Shown: one piece after another, positions 45,679 to 56,515 of the stretch
Numbering within the stretch: position 1 is the first letter of the stretch
How the letters are laid out: each line of letters starts with the position of its first letter
Assembly (NCBI GenBank): GCA_029204045.2
Contig: CM055068.1
Coordinates: 33,239,028-33,303,027 of the forward strand
Length of the DNA stretch: 64,000 nucleotides
Reading direction: 5' to 3'
Source of the DNA: Tillandsia leiboldiana
Lineage: Eukaryota > Streptophyta > Magnoliopsida > Poales > Bromeliaceae
Notes under the pieces: model-generated
The model's input: only the letters and a program-made list of their open reading frames with translations
Told to the model about the DNA's origin: nothing
Databases searched by the model: none
Translations under genes and position numbers: made by a program

Positions 45679-47121
45679 TCAATTGTCAGACTCTGCATCT
45701 TCAGAGCTACTACATCCCGTTTTTGTAAACATCTTCTTCACCAACTTCTTCATCGAAGTGAATTTCTTTGTCCGAGTGATCTGAGCTGCAGTTATTATTT
45801 CAAGTTCCTCAGATATGCGATTTTGTTCTTTTGTGATCTGTTCTTGTTCAAAAGATAACCGTTGCTGCTCCTTATAAATTGAAGTCATAGAGGCTTCATC
45901 ATCTGACACGGGTGCTTGCTTTGAGGGTGTTCCTGAAGTACCGACTGAGGGTTTCTTACTATGCGGAGGAGTCGGGGTGTCATGAGGCAGTTTTGGCAAA
46001 GACTTCACGACAGTCGAATCATTAATCATACCCAAACTGTGTTGATAACTCGAAGAGCTAGTATCAACCTTGAATTTCCTTAAGATTCTAATTATGATTA
46101 ATGGGAATGGAAGTCTTTCCGTTGGATGAGGATGTTCAACGTACCGTGCCATCCTACACCAAATGACATATGGGATATTGATGTTCAACCCTACTGCCTC
46201 AGACGAATGTCCTAACAAATATAAGAAGAGCATACGATCCCATCGTAGGACTTTCGTCTGCATGTTCGGAAGAATATTGTAGCATATGATAAAATTGAGA
46301 AACCGGTACTCAGGTCGAAGTTCTTTAGAGTAAATAGAATTTCCAGTCGACTGAGTCTTCGCCATGCATATTCCATTCACAACAGTTTGCCATAATACGT
46401 TTGTTAAACTTTTCCTTTTCAAGTAATTGGTCCCCGTCATGCTGGATTTCATCCCTAGGACTTCTCCAATTAGATGTGGAGTTATTTTGATTCTTGTCCC
46501 TCGCACCGTCGTATAAAACTCCATTGGACCGTCTTCATGCTCTTGAAGCTGCAGTGCATTTGTGTAGAAGGTCCGTACCAGATGCAAACAATATCCGAGC
46601 GTTTCAAGAAATTTGCAAACTTGAAAAAGATTGGCTTGTTCAATCAGATTTCCAAACACCGGAGACCGATCTCGAAGAGCTCCAACATTGACGTGTCGTT
46701 CGCCAATACATTCTCTGTTCTCAAATGCTTTCAGTCGATCTGTGTTGATAGCCACGTATTCCTCAGGAGGTGGTGAATTATGTGCTATCGGTTCGTCAAT
46801 CTCAATCCCTCGGGCTCGTCCCATTCGTCGAGCTACACTTTTTCGTTTCATCGAGATAGATGTTGGCGGCATTGGAGCTTTGCCTTTCTTCGCAGCAATA
46901 GGCGCTGTCTTCGCCTTTGTTGTACTAGGAGTTTTCCTATTTGATGTAGCAGGTGCTGCATCATCTTCCATTAGCTCGTCCCAATCAACAGATTCCGTCT
47001 CGGAGTCGTCCACAAGGACATACTCACCCTTTTTCTGAGTTTTCTTTGCTCTTTTCAGCTTGTTAGTTGCTCGTGTGTGTACCATTGCTACAAGAAGCAC
47101 TATAATCCATGCAAAAACCAT
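45679..47121 (-). CDS. Sirevirus env-like third ORF (plant transposon protein-like)
   Basis: An intact frame of 480 residues from the ATG at 47121, placed between RNase H and the 3' LTR as env-like ORFs are in Sireviruses. The first 13 residues (MVFAWIIVLLVAM) are strongly hydrophobic but short for a membrane anchor; a second ATG at 47085 (MVHTRAT) would remove them. A basic, acidic-patch N-terminal third is followed by a folded core at about residues 135-345, with RGTRIKITPHLIGEVLGM typical of the putative plant transposon protein family. There is then a Ser/Pro linker and a C-terminal coiled-coil segment, about 415-450 (EQQRLSFEQEQITKEQNRI). No known enzymatic motif. The function of these proteins, including any envelope role, is unproven. 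Confidence 0.78.
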   Translation of the reverse strand: MVFAWIIVLLVAMVHTRATNKLKRAKKTQKKGEYVLVDDSETESVDWDELMEDDAAPATSNRKTPSTTKAKTAPIAAKKGKAPMPPTSISMKRKSVARRMGRARGIEIDEPIAHNSPPPEEYVAINTDRLKAFENRECIGERHVNVGALRDRSPVFGNLIEQANLFQVCKFLETLGYCLHLVRTFYTNALQLQEHEDGPMEFYTTVRGTRIKITPHLIGEVLGMKSSMTGTNYLKRKSLTNVLWQTVVNGICMAKTQSTGNSIYSKELRPEYRFLNFIICYNILPNMQTKVLRWDRMLFLYLLGHSSEAVGLNINIPYVIWCRMARYVEHPHPTERLPFPLIIIRILRKFKVDTSSSSYQHSLGMINDSTVVKSLPKLPHDTPTPPHSKKPSVGTSGTPSKQAPVSDDEASMTSIYKEQQRLSFEQEQITKEQNRISEELEIITAAQITRTKKFTSMKKLVKKMFTKTGCSSSEDAESDN

Positions 47122-47153
47122 TTTTGCTGCTAGTGCGTTAGTAAATGTAGAAC

Positions 47154-47536
47154 CTGCGGGCAAGAACTCAAGAACACAAAAAATTGTTCAATTTTCAAAA
47201 ATTTGAAAAATTGTACCCAAACAATCATTATCGTGTAGAGAGACTAGGAATCAAGTTAGTTTTACAAAAAGAATTTTAAAAATAGATTAATTCCATGATT
47301 TATAAAAATTCTAATTATATGCCCTAAAACCGAATTTTTAGAAATCGAAGCTTAAAAATCCGTTAATCAAAAGAATACAAGGCATATAAACAAAACTAAT
47401 CTACCTAGAGTTCTTATTTCAAAAGAAATTTGACCAAAAACCATTCAAAAACGAAAAAGATACATGATTTTCATGCACGTTTTGAAAAATAAAGCAAAAA
47501 CTGTGAAGAACCGAATTTTTTATCATAAAAACTTAC
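47154..47536 (-). other. Predicted 5' intron of the env-like ORF
   Basis: A donor GTAAGT (minus strand of 47531-47536) follows CCGGTTCAA. The acceptor TTCTTGCCCGCAG ends at 47154 after a T-rich tract. The first ATG downstream of the acceptor is the one at 47121, 32 bases into the next exon. Splicing is inferred from sequence only. Confidence 0.5.
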
Positions 47537-48697
47537 TTGAACCGGAAGAACTTGGGTTTGAAAGGCTCTAAATCAGTTGTTTTCTAGAGAGAGAAGCTCT
47601 GGAGACTTAGAAACAAAAGCTTGAGGTTAAAAGAAATCAAATACCCTTTTATTTCATATAAACCCTAGCCGCGGTCCGGATCGGCTCAAGAATCCAGTCC
47701 GGATCAGCTACCCGCAGATAACATCTACGTTCGGGATCCGGAACAGAACTCCAAGTCCGGATCGGCTCCAACTTTTTCTTTAGAAAAATTTAGAAAAATT
47801 TCAGAAATTCCAGAAAAAGATTGTAAACACTTTTGTATGTCAACTTTAAACAAAAATCATCGTTTCATATCAAAAGAAATAGATTATGCTAAATCTATTA
47901 ATAATACCCAAGTAATGAAACGAAAATTTATAAAAAATAAAACCTTTAAAGTTGAGCAAGTTCAAAAACATCAATCACGATCTTATGAGTAATGCGTTTA
48001 TCAAATCATCAATTTAGTAAAGAAGATGAAGCGCAAAGATCGATAGATATTTGAAATCCCAAATAAGTTAGATAATATATCTAGTCAATTTATTGTAAGG
48101 AGTGACTCTTTGAGCATCTTTCAATAAAAAATCCCACCTTATACCAACTTTGGAATTCGACAGAGTCAAGTATTCCAAAAAGTATTTTATCTAATCAATA
48201 AGAAAAATCATGCTTTGTATACATGTGGTAGCTGCACACAGTACTCGGACGACCGAGGTGGTAGCTCTTTCCTCCATGTGGTGGTAGTTTTCACACTCCT
48301 CATTGGGATGTAACTCTTTCCACATCTTTTGAGCATAAATACTTTAATAAACTCCCCCTCAATTGGCTATCAATTATTTAAGATATAAAGTATTCAACCA
48401 AAAATTGATCTCGTGTTCATACTTAACACAATTTTCAAATATGATAAAAACTATACCAAGAGATCATTTGAGAGAGAAATTGACTTTGATCAATTTAAAA
48501 ATGAACTAATTGATATAAAAGATCATTGCATCAAATGAATTATCATGATATTCAAACCATAATAAATTTCTCAAAAATATGAAAGGATGCAAGTAAAGTC
48601 AATTATACTAATGCTCAATTAATGTTCTATGTACAAGCATAGATAAAGAACACAAACACACAACAAAACCTAACCTAAGCATTGGTTTCAAAAAGTG
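47537..48697 (-). other. Spacer between RNase H and env-like ORF
   Basis: Mostly non-coding and AT-rich. Apart from the promoter-like block it contains a second polypurine-tract-like GAGGGGGAGTTT (minus strand of 48350-48361). Extra polypurine tracts near the end of pol are a known Sirevirus trait. No frame of note. Confidence 0.65.
47651..47790 (-). promoter_or_regulatory. Possible internal promoter upstream of env-like ORF
   Basis: On the minus strand four TCCGGA-centred motifs (about 47675, 47698, 47736, 47757), one in the context ACGTTCGGGATCCGGA, precede a TATA-like TTTATATGAAAT at 47651-47662. A CT-rich stretch (near 47592) and a splice-donor-like site follow. The LTR of the same element has ACGTTCGGGGTCCGGA motifs upstream of its TATA, so this looks like an LTR-type promoter module inside the element. 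Confidence 0.55.
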
Positions 48698-49638
48698 TTA
48701 TTTCAAAGAAAGCATTCCAATTGCTTTACGCAAGTGAATAAAACGTTTTTGATCCAAAGGTTTTGTTAAAATGTCGGCTAATTGATCATCAGTTGAAATA
48801 TAAGATATTTGAAGAATACTCGATTCAACTAGCTCCCTTAGAAAATGATATCTAAGTTCAATGTGTTTAGTTCTTGAGTGCAACACAGGATTTTTAGAAA
48901 TATTTATAGCACTAGTGTTGTCACAAAGAATAGTTACCGAAGACGCAGGAATTCGGAAGTCGCTCAAAACGCTTTTCATCCAAATCAATTGTGTTGAACA
49001 ACTTCCTGCTAAAATGTATTCCGCTTCGGCAGTCGAGAGTGCAATGCAGTTTTTCTTTTTACTATGCCATGCAACAAGGCAATGGCCAAGATAAAAACAT
49101 GCACCACTCGTACTCTTCCGATCATCCACCGATCCAGCCCAATCGGCATCTGAGTATCCTATTATGTCGAGAGTTGTGCCCATAGGATACCAAATTCCGA
49201 AATTCAATGTTCCTTTGACGTACCGGATGATCCTTTTCACCGCTTTCAGGTGAACCTCCTTTGGTGCTGATTGATATCTCGCGCAGATCCCAACACTAAA
49301 GGATATATCCGGGCGACTAGCCGTGAGATAGAGTAGACTTCCAATCATGCTGCGATAAAGCTTCACGTCTACACTTTCACTTAGAGATTCACTTCCTAAT
49401 CCCTTGTTGCTAGTTCCCATTGGAGTCGGAAAGTCTTTAAGATTTTCTAATCCGAACTTCTTGACCAACTCCTTTGCATACTTGGATTGGCACAGATGAA
49501 TGCCTTCTTCATTTTGTTTGACTTGCAATCCAAGAAAATAAGTTAGCTCGCCCATCATGGACATCTCAAATTCGCTTTCCATGGTTTCAGCGAATTTAGA
49601 AGCATCATTATTCTTTGTTGCTCCAAATACAATGTCAT
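48698..49638 (-). pseudogene. Copia reverse transcriptase C-terminus and RNase H
   Basis: Continues the reverse transcriptase beyond the solo LTR: homology starts right at the insertion edge (49638) with DIVFGAT, though the first methionine is at 49582. Recognisable motifs are GELTYFLGLQV, YRSMIGSLLYLTASRPDISF (thumb/connection), YSDADWAG with the RNase H acidic residue, ALSTAEAEY, LCDNTSAI and the terminal LADILTKPL. The frame from 49638 to its stop at 48698 is undamaged. It is separated from the catalytic part of the reverse transcriptase by 4.0 kb. Confidence 0.93.
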
Positions 49639-52600
49639 TGTCACGCCCCGAGTTTTAAAAATCCGGTCTAAATTTTTTTTTGAAATCAGAGTTCACAAAC
49701 CTGGGCGTAACAGACCGCCACACATATAGGAAACCCTCTATCCCATGGACAGAGACTCCCCTATACATGCACGGCTAGCTAGTGATCAACATCAGAAAGC
49801 AACAGATATCTCAGCTAATCATACTAATCTAATCAGTCAGGAAAATCTTAAAATAACTTATTACATCATCGGTTAAATATTTAAATAGAACAGGAAATGA
49901 AATGCTCTAAAAGGAAAGTCTGCCATAAGTCATCAAAGATCTCAATGTCAATATCTAGTATCATGGGGACAGCTCTATCGTAACAGGCTCACTGGATCGT
50001 CCCGACATCTCCCCACCCGACGGACCTGAAAAATGGTCACCCAGGGGGTGTGAGATACACTGTACATGTATCCCAGTGGGCACGACGAGCCGAGCGTCAG
50101 CTAATCGTACTTACTGGGTACTAAAATCTGCGGATAGTAAGAGTCAATAGGAAAAGCTGGAAAGCATAGAGGTCTACTAATAATCAGAATAAGAACTGCA
50201 GGTAAGTATACTGGAAATCAAGATATAACAGCAATAATCCATCATGAAAGCTGTAGATCATACATGCTGGAATCAAAAGATAACTACAAGAATCATGTAT
50301 AAGGAGCTGCAAGTGATGAAAGCATGTCTACAGATAATAATATTGGAAATAAACTGAGCAACAGTACAAGTAACAGTAATGCGTCAAAGGTAGAAACCCA
50401 AGTACCCAATCATGCGCCAATGTTGGTCTCATAGGACCTCAGGCAAAGCCACTGTTCGGCACCCTTTCGGCTGACATAACCCCTGTCAAGGGCTCACGGG
50501 TCTATCATCAGACCACTCTACCGATAAAGAACAATCTCCACGGGGAGCGACCCCGGCCATGTTCGTAAAGTACAGCAGTGCATGGCAAGTCATAATGATC
50601 AATCTCACGGTCTAGTGACCGGATAGTCGGCAATATGCCGAGATCCCAACAGGGAATCATCAGTCAACATCTATCAATCAGGATCAATCATGCACATCGG
50701 AATATCAAGTAATATCTCAAATGACAAGAATCAACAAGTATCCTTGAATCATGCAAATCTATGTACGGGAATATACGAGCTGATCAGCAGGTACAGGTGA
50801 TGGGTCTCAAGTAGATCAAAATCTATCATGAATGATCATAGAGCATGTAAACACAATAATCAGGGCTAATCGTGAACAGGTAACATCAAGTACAGGTGTA
50901 TATGACAGGTCTAACGAAGTCAATGTCAATCAGGAGGATCATGATATGTCAAAGGAGATCAGTATATGTCCAGATAGGTCATATAAATATAATCATCAGG
51001 ACAAATCAAAAACAGGTGTCCGACTGGACTAAAGCAACCAGAGGGCCAAAAAACTGAGGCCCGGTTCGAAGATAACCCACCTGGATGAAGGCAGATCCAC
51101 GAACTCCCGCGCAGCTACTGGGAGGCTGGTGCTGAGCAACTAGGCCCTGAATAAGTAAATATGATCAGTAATAGACTTGCACAAACCCATCCCGACGACA
51201 CTCCAGTGACGGAAAGCTTAAACGAGTCAAATAGGCCGATTTACGGGACGAAATCCAATCCCCGATCAACGAGAACCCTCGAAATCTTATCAACATGACT
51301 GGAAAGTGTGAAAACCCTATCTAGAGATAGGCATAAAGTCCGATTTACAATTTGATCTATAACAGTTCTTAAATTGCGTAAAAACTCTAAGTTAAAACAC
51401 TGTTTCGGCTCGTTCTAGCAATCCGGGAGTCCAAAAGCTGATCTGTAACTTTCAGCGCGTTCGTTACGACGAGACGAAGCTCGTACTCACAAGATTGGGC
51501 TGGCACGGGGCCCGAGGGCAAAGTCGGCCCATAAACCTTTAGAGTCCAATTTACCATTATGCAATAACTTAATACATATATGATCTGAACAGGAGTTAAC
51601 TAGAGCATGGTGTTAATATTACACAGAGGAGTGAAGTGCTCACCTTGTGCGCGTCGGAGGCCGGCCGGAGAGCTTGCCGGAGCAAGGTGGTGCACCAACC
51701 AAGGCTCGGGTTTGGGCAAATTCACAAACTCTTGGTCAATCTGCAACCAGAAGTGAGCACGGGTTAGTTCTGGGTCCCAGGGAGTGCTCGGGTCCAGTCG
51801 GGTCAGGCGCCGGCGGCCGAGGCGGCGGCGGCCGGAGGCAAACCCGAAGTGGGCAATTCGGGTGCAACCTTGAAACCTGGTTACAGAGGGGGTATCTGGC
51901 CCAAATAAAATGCTGGGGAGCAAGGTTAGGGCAGTTAGATCTCACCTGGGTGGTAGCCGGAGTCCCGGAGCGCCGGGGATGGCCGGAGGTGGAGCCCGAG
52001 ACCAATTCGGGTGCAACCCTAAGGATCAAGAATCCGACGTTAAGGGGGCCATGCAACACCACCATTGTTCTTAAAATTATGAAATAGACCTACCTGCACC
52101 GTTGGTCGACGTCTGGAGGCGCCGGGGACGCGCGGCGGCGGAGCTCAGTGAAGCTTCAAGGGCCGCTAATGGCGGATTCCGGTGAGGTGACTCCGGGCCG
52201 GAGCAACTTGGTCCAGGAACCTTGTCTCAACCCTACGGAGCTCGGTGCAGTGGTGGCCGGCGCCGGGATGCAGCGGCGGCGCCGGACGGCCGATACCGAC
52301 CGAAGTTGAAAAAGCTCAGTTTCTAGGGCACGGTCGTGCGGTCTCGATCCTGATCCGATCGTCGTCCGACTTTAGGGGAAGCTTGCAGTCGCCAAGAGGA
52401 GCAAGATCAACGGTGTTGATCTCGATCTTGACGGCCGGATGAAGCCCGCGCCCGCGATCGGTCAGGAAGCGATAATCCGGCGAGGATGGCTCCCGCCGGC
52501 GATCGGGACGGCGGCCTCGGCTCGGCCTCGTCGGAGCTTAGCAAGGAGGAGAGGTCTCCCGCGGCGGCGCACGGCGGCGGCTGGCACCGGGGTCGGCTCA

Positions 52601-53644
52601 GCTCGGTTGCAGCTCCACAGGGGACTCCACCAGACAAGGTCTCGATCCCCTAGAGCCCTCTCGATCACCTTCCTCAACAAGGACCCGAGATCAAGAGGAG
52701 TTCTTGATCTTCTCCGACAAGGGGATGCGGCGGCCGGTGCGGGGAGGCTCCGTGAGGTGCGGCAGAGAGCGAGGAAGGAGGTTGAGAGGTGCGGCTAGGG
52801 CAAGAGCTCTGGGGGTTTAGGGTTTGTGGATCCCGAGCTCGGATACATATATATATAGTATATGTAAAATTGCATCTTAGCCCTTGACCTCTCAGCATTT
52901 AGTGTTAAGCCCTTAACAGCATGACTTATTTACACCAAGGTCCCTCACTACAGAGATGGCACGCAATTCGAGGCAAAAGTATAGGGTTTTATGTGCAAAA
53001 AGCTGCATTTTCGTCGTATTTCACGCTTTTCGAGGCGTTCCGGTCGTCGAAATGAAAAATGGACTTGCCATGGCGTCCGGCTCGACGAGACCTATCAGGT
53101 AGCGATTTCTGATTTTCGCGAAACTGCCCGGATAAAATCGCGGTCCATAAAATACTGTTTCGAAATACAGTTTCCGCGCTTTTCGAGACTCTAGGGTCGT
53201 CAAACGGAGATTCCGTCAGCGCCATTGCGTCCAGAACGTCGAAACCGTTCGAAACGACTACCTGAAGTGCTATGATCGGTTTTCAGACAGCGATTTGGCA
53301 AACGTTCGCACATAGGGACATTTGAAATTAGGGTTTACTGTTCATGTACAGTACCAAGGCACTGTGCACTTAAGTCGCGGGTCCCGCCCGCTTCTTCGTC
53401 GATTTCTGGAAGATCCGACCGTCGGATCTGAACTTGCTTAATATGGTTTTCACTCGATTCGACGAGACGGTCGCACTGGTGATCTCAGATTTTCGAGATT
53501 AGGCTCGGATTGAAAGGCGATATTTCAGCCTCCTAACTGTGCAATTTGCACTGCAGAAAAGGGGGTCACTCATGATTCAAAATTCAACTTGACTTTTATT
53601 CCTTCTCTTTTATTTATTTACAATAAAATTTTTAAATTCTTACA
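49639..53644 (-). mobile_element. Solo LTR, 4.0 kb, inserted in Copia reverse transcriptase
   Basis: A 4006 bp unit starts TGTCACGCCCCGAG and ends AAATTCTTACA on the plus strand, flanked by GTCAT (49634-49638 and 53645-53649). Both ends are homologous to the LTRs of the LARD-like element at 14841-19508 (for example GTAACAGACCGCCACACATA near 49708 and TCGATTTCTGGAAGATCCGAC near 53399). That relationship implies minus orientation. It has an extra ~2 kb middle, including a GC-rich block at 51640-52800. No internal region remains. Confidence 0.93.
51640..52800 (-). other. GC-rich block within the 4.0 kb solo LTR
   Basis: A stretch rich in GCCGG and CGGCGG, bounded on the left by A/T-rich LTR DNA and on the right by a TATA-like TATATATATA run (52845-52857). 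On the minus strand it lies just downstream of that run, so it is probably the transcribed leader. Several overlapping frames of 65-146 residues exist on both strands; none shows a domain, and they follow from high GC. Confidence 0.5.
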
Positions 53645-54272
53645 GTCATCGACATAGATTTGTGCCACAATAAAGTTATCCTGAAAACGCTTCACAAAGA
53701 GTGTCCTATCCGCTCCCCCTCGAGTGTAGCCCTTTTCCAAAAGGTGCTTTGTCAACCTTTCATACCATGCTCGCGGTGCTTGTTTTAGACCGTAAAGAGC
53801 CTTTTTCAATCGAAAAACATGGTTAGGTAGTTTATGATCAATGAAACCTTTCGGTTGAGCCACAAACTTCCTCATTTAGAAAACCATTTAAAAAGGCGCT
53901 CTTAACGTCCATTTGAAAAAGCTTAATTTTGAAATGATAAGCAATCGCGAAAAGGATGCGAATTGACTCGAAACGAGCTACTGGGGCGAACGTCTCATCA
54001 AAGTCTATACCTTCAATTTGTGAATAGCCCTGAGCAACTAGGCGTGCTTTGTTCCTGATAATGGTACCATCCTCGTTTTTCTTGTTCTTGAAAATCCACT
54101 TAGTACCAATTATGTTGTGTTGCTTCGGAGACTTCATTAATTCCCAGACTTTGTTTCTTTCGAACTGATGGAGCTCTTCCTGCATTGCTTCAATCCAGTA
54201 ATCATCCTGAAGAGCTTCATCGACGTTCTTTGGTTCTATCATGGAGACGTAACACGCAACTCCACAAACCAA
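53618..54272 (-). pseudogene. Copia reverse transcriptase, catalytic part, broken
   Basis: Two overlapping segments encode the Copia reverse transcriptase. 53838-54272 has WIEAMQEELHQFERNKVWEL, GTKWIFKNK, ARLVAQGYSQ, FAPVARFESIR and QMDVKSAFLNG (first catalytic Asp). 53650-53875 has PNHVFRLKKALYGLKQAPRAWY and YVDD at its end. A one-base deletion near 53865 shifts the frame between them. Directly after YVDD the frame enters the inserted LTR and ends within it. The catalytic residues themselves are still readable. Confidence 0.93.
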
Positions 54273-54739
54273 TTGTCTCCGAGTCCTGACTCCTTGTGGG
54301 TCTCCAATAATGTTTGATTCGGATGATCCTTGGAGATACGTAGCGTTTGAGGTAACGGAGTACTCGGAGGTATGTGTGATGATTCCTGCATATCAGATAA
54401 ACTAGAAGTACCATTAGATGCATCAACATTATCGGAAGAATTATTATGAGAAGATGCATTTACAGGAGTATCATCATCAAGAGACATATCAGGGGTAGAT
54501 TTATCAGATGCAAAATGAAAAGCTTCATCTACTTTAACATTAAAAGATTCTACCATCGCTTTAGATTCGAGGTTAAAAATCCAATATGCTCTACTATTTT
54601 TAGAATAACCCATGAAAATTTCTTCGTCACTTCGAGAGTCAAATTTTTCAAGATTTTCACGATCACGTAAAATGTAACAGCTACTCCCAAAGATACAAAA
54701 AATATTTGATATTTGGTTTTCTACAAAACCATAGCTCAT
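54239..54739 (-). pseudogene. Copia integrase C-terminal region and linker
   Basis: Picks up the integrase frame after a one-base insertion in a T-run near 54705. FGSSCYILRDRENLEKFDSR (the FGC-like integrase C-terminal motif) and FMGYSKNSRAYWIFN are the conserved block after the Copia integrase core. A low-complexity Ser/Asp-rich linker to the reverse transcriptase follows. The frame ends near 54239 where another shift leads into the reverse transcriptase segment. Confidence 0.88.
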
Positions 54740-56515
54740 ATGGTGTATTTAAAGTTCCCGGGCGCAAATACACACGATTGATTATGTAGACGGCGGTGTT
54801 AACTGCTTCAACCCAAAAGTGTAACGGGAGTTTCCGGCTGTGAAGCATAACCCGCGCCATCTCTTGTACTACCTTGTTTTTGCGCTCGATTACACCATTC
54901 TGCTGAGATGTATAGGGTGCAGAGAATTCATGTTTTATACCATTGGAAGTGCAAAAATCAATGAATTTAAAATTTACAAATTCTCCACCTCTATCACTTC
55001 TAACACGAACGATCTTTTCATTTTTCTCAATCATAACACGATGACAAATCTCATGAAAAGAATCGAAAGTATCCGCTTTCTCTTTTAAAAATGTTACCCA
55101 TGTATATCTAGAGAAATCATCAACCAAAAGAAAAATGTACCATTTACCTCCCAAACTTGGTTGACGAGTCGGCCCCATTAAGTCCATGTGCAGTAATTCT
55201 AAAGGCCGTTTAGTACCCACGTGGTTCAAGTTCTTGTGCGCGACCCTTGATTGTTTTTCCTTTTGACAACCTCCACACACAATGTTTTCTTGAAAAGATA
55301 GTTTAGGAACCCCCTTAACCACGTCTTTATTAGAAATCCTTGCTAGTTCCTTAAAATTTATGTGACCTAGTCTTTCATGCCAAAAAGTTTCGTTATCTAA
55401 AGAAACTAGGTTACAATATTCAGGAATTTTGTTTGGAACTACATAGCAATTATTTTCAAACCTAACCCCTTTCAAAAAGAATACATGGTCCTTATCAGTT
55501 ACAATACATTCTGCTGAAGAAAAATTAACTGAAAAGCCATTATCACAAAGTTGACTAATGCTAATGAGGTTAGTCTTAAGGCCTTCAACAAATAAAATAT
55601 TGTTCAAAACCGGGCCTTCTGGAATAGTGATTGTCCCTTTTCCAACAATTTTAGAAGAACGACCGTCTCTGAAAACTACAAGTCCTCCGGAGGTTTTCTC
55701 TAAAGTTTGAAAATAATTTTTGTCACCGGTCATGTGACGGGAACACCCACTATCCAGATACCAAGACGAGTTGTCATAAGCATGCAAAGAAGTATGAACA
55801 ACAAGACAAGGGAAGATTTCACCTTTGCGCACCCAAACCTTTTTGGAATGCGTCGGCAATGATTGTGAAGTTATTCTTCTTGGTGAAAGCGTCTTGTTTG
55901 ATAGATTGTTTTTCTTTGATGACGTCGTCTTGTTAGATGAACTACCAAGGTTCTTTTCCTTTGAAAAATTCTCCTTTGATTTCCGGGGAATGAACTCGTT
56001 GGTAGTTGTTGCAAGAGGCGCTTGTTTTGATCGTTTCGCTCCAATCTTGCAATTTCTTGTTACGTGCCCTGCAAAACCACAACAAAAACATACCTTTGTA
56101 CTTGATGAACCCGAAATAGGTGAGGTAGGCTTGTTGTTGTTGAATGCATTGATTTCCGTCGTCGGAGGAAGAGACACCGACTGGAGCACAAAAACTGTTC
56201 CACTCGAACTAGGACTGTCTCCAGTTCGATTGTATCCAAGGCCGAAACGGTTCGTTTGACCAAGACCAAGCATTTTATCCAACTTGCTCCTTCCCGAAGA
56301 AAATCGCTTCAAATCATCTTTAAGTTGGAAAATGGTCTTCGTCATCTCCATCTTTTCTTGTCGAGCCTCGGAGTAGAGCTTCAAGAAGTAATTAGCTTTA
56401 TCCACCAACTTGATGTGTTCCTTCTCGAAATGCTCATTTTTCTCTTGAAGGGAAACATTTACTTTGATCAAGTTATCCCTTTCCACTTCAAGAGCGTTTG
56501 AGAGAGAAGTTGCCC
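54681..56515 (-). pseudogene. Copia gag C-terminus, protease and integrase core
   Basis: From the methionine at 56486 the segment has 601 residues. It begins with a coiled-coil-like stretch, then a second zinc knuckle C133-C136-H141-C146, protease DSG at 245-247 (WYLDSGCSRHMTG), the integrase zinc site H370-H375-C404-C407, and the integrase acidic triad D435, D498 and E534. In this Copia lineage gag and pol form one frame. Here they are separated by a one-base deletion near 56516, and the frame is lost again at the T-run near 54705. All catalytic residues of this part are present. Confidence 0.93.

Noticed and set aside
52439..52798. 119-residue plus-strand frame in a GC-rich region
   Set aside because: Inside a solo LTR, overlapped by equally long frames on the other strand; no conserved motif.
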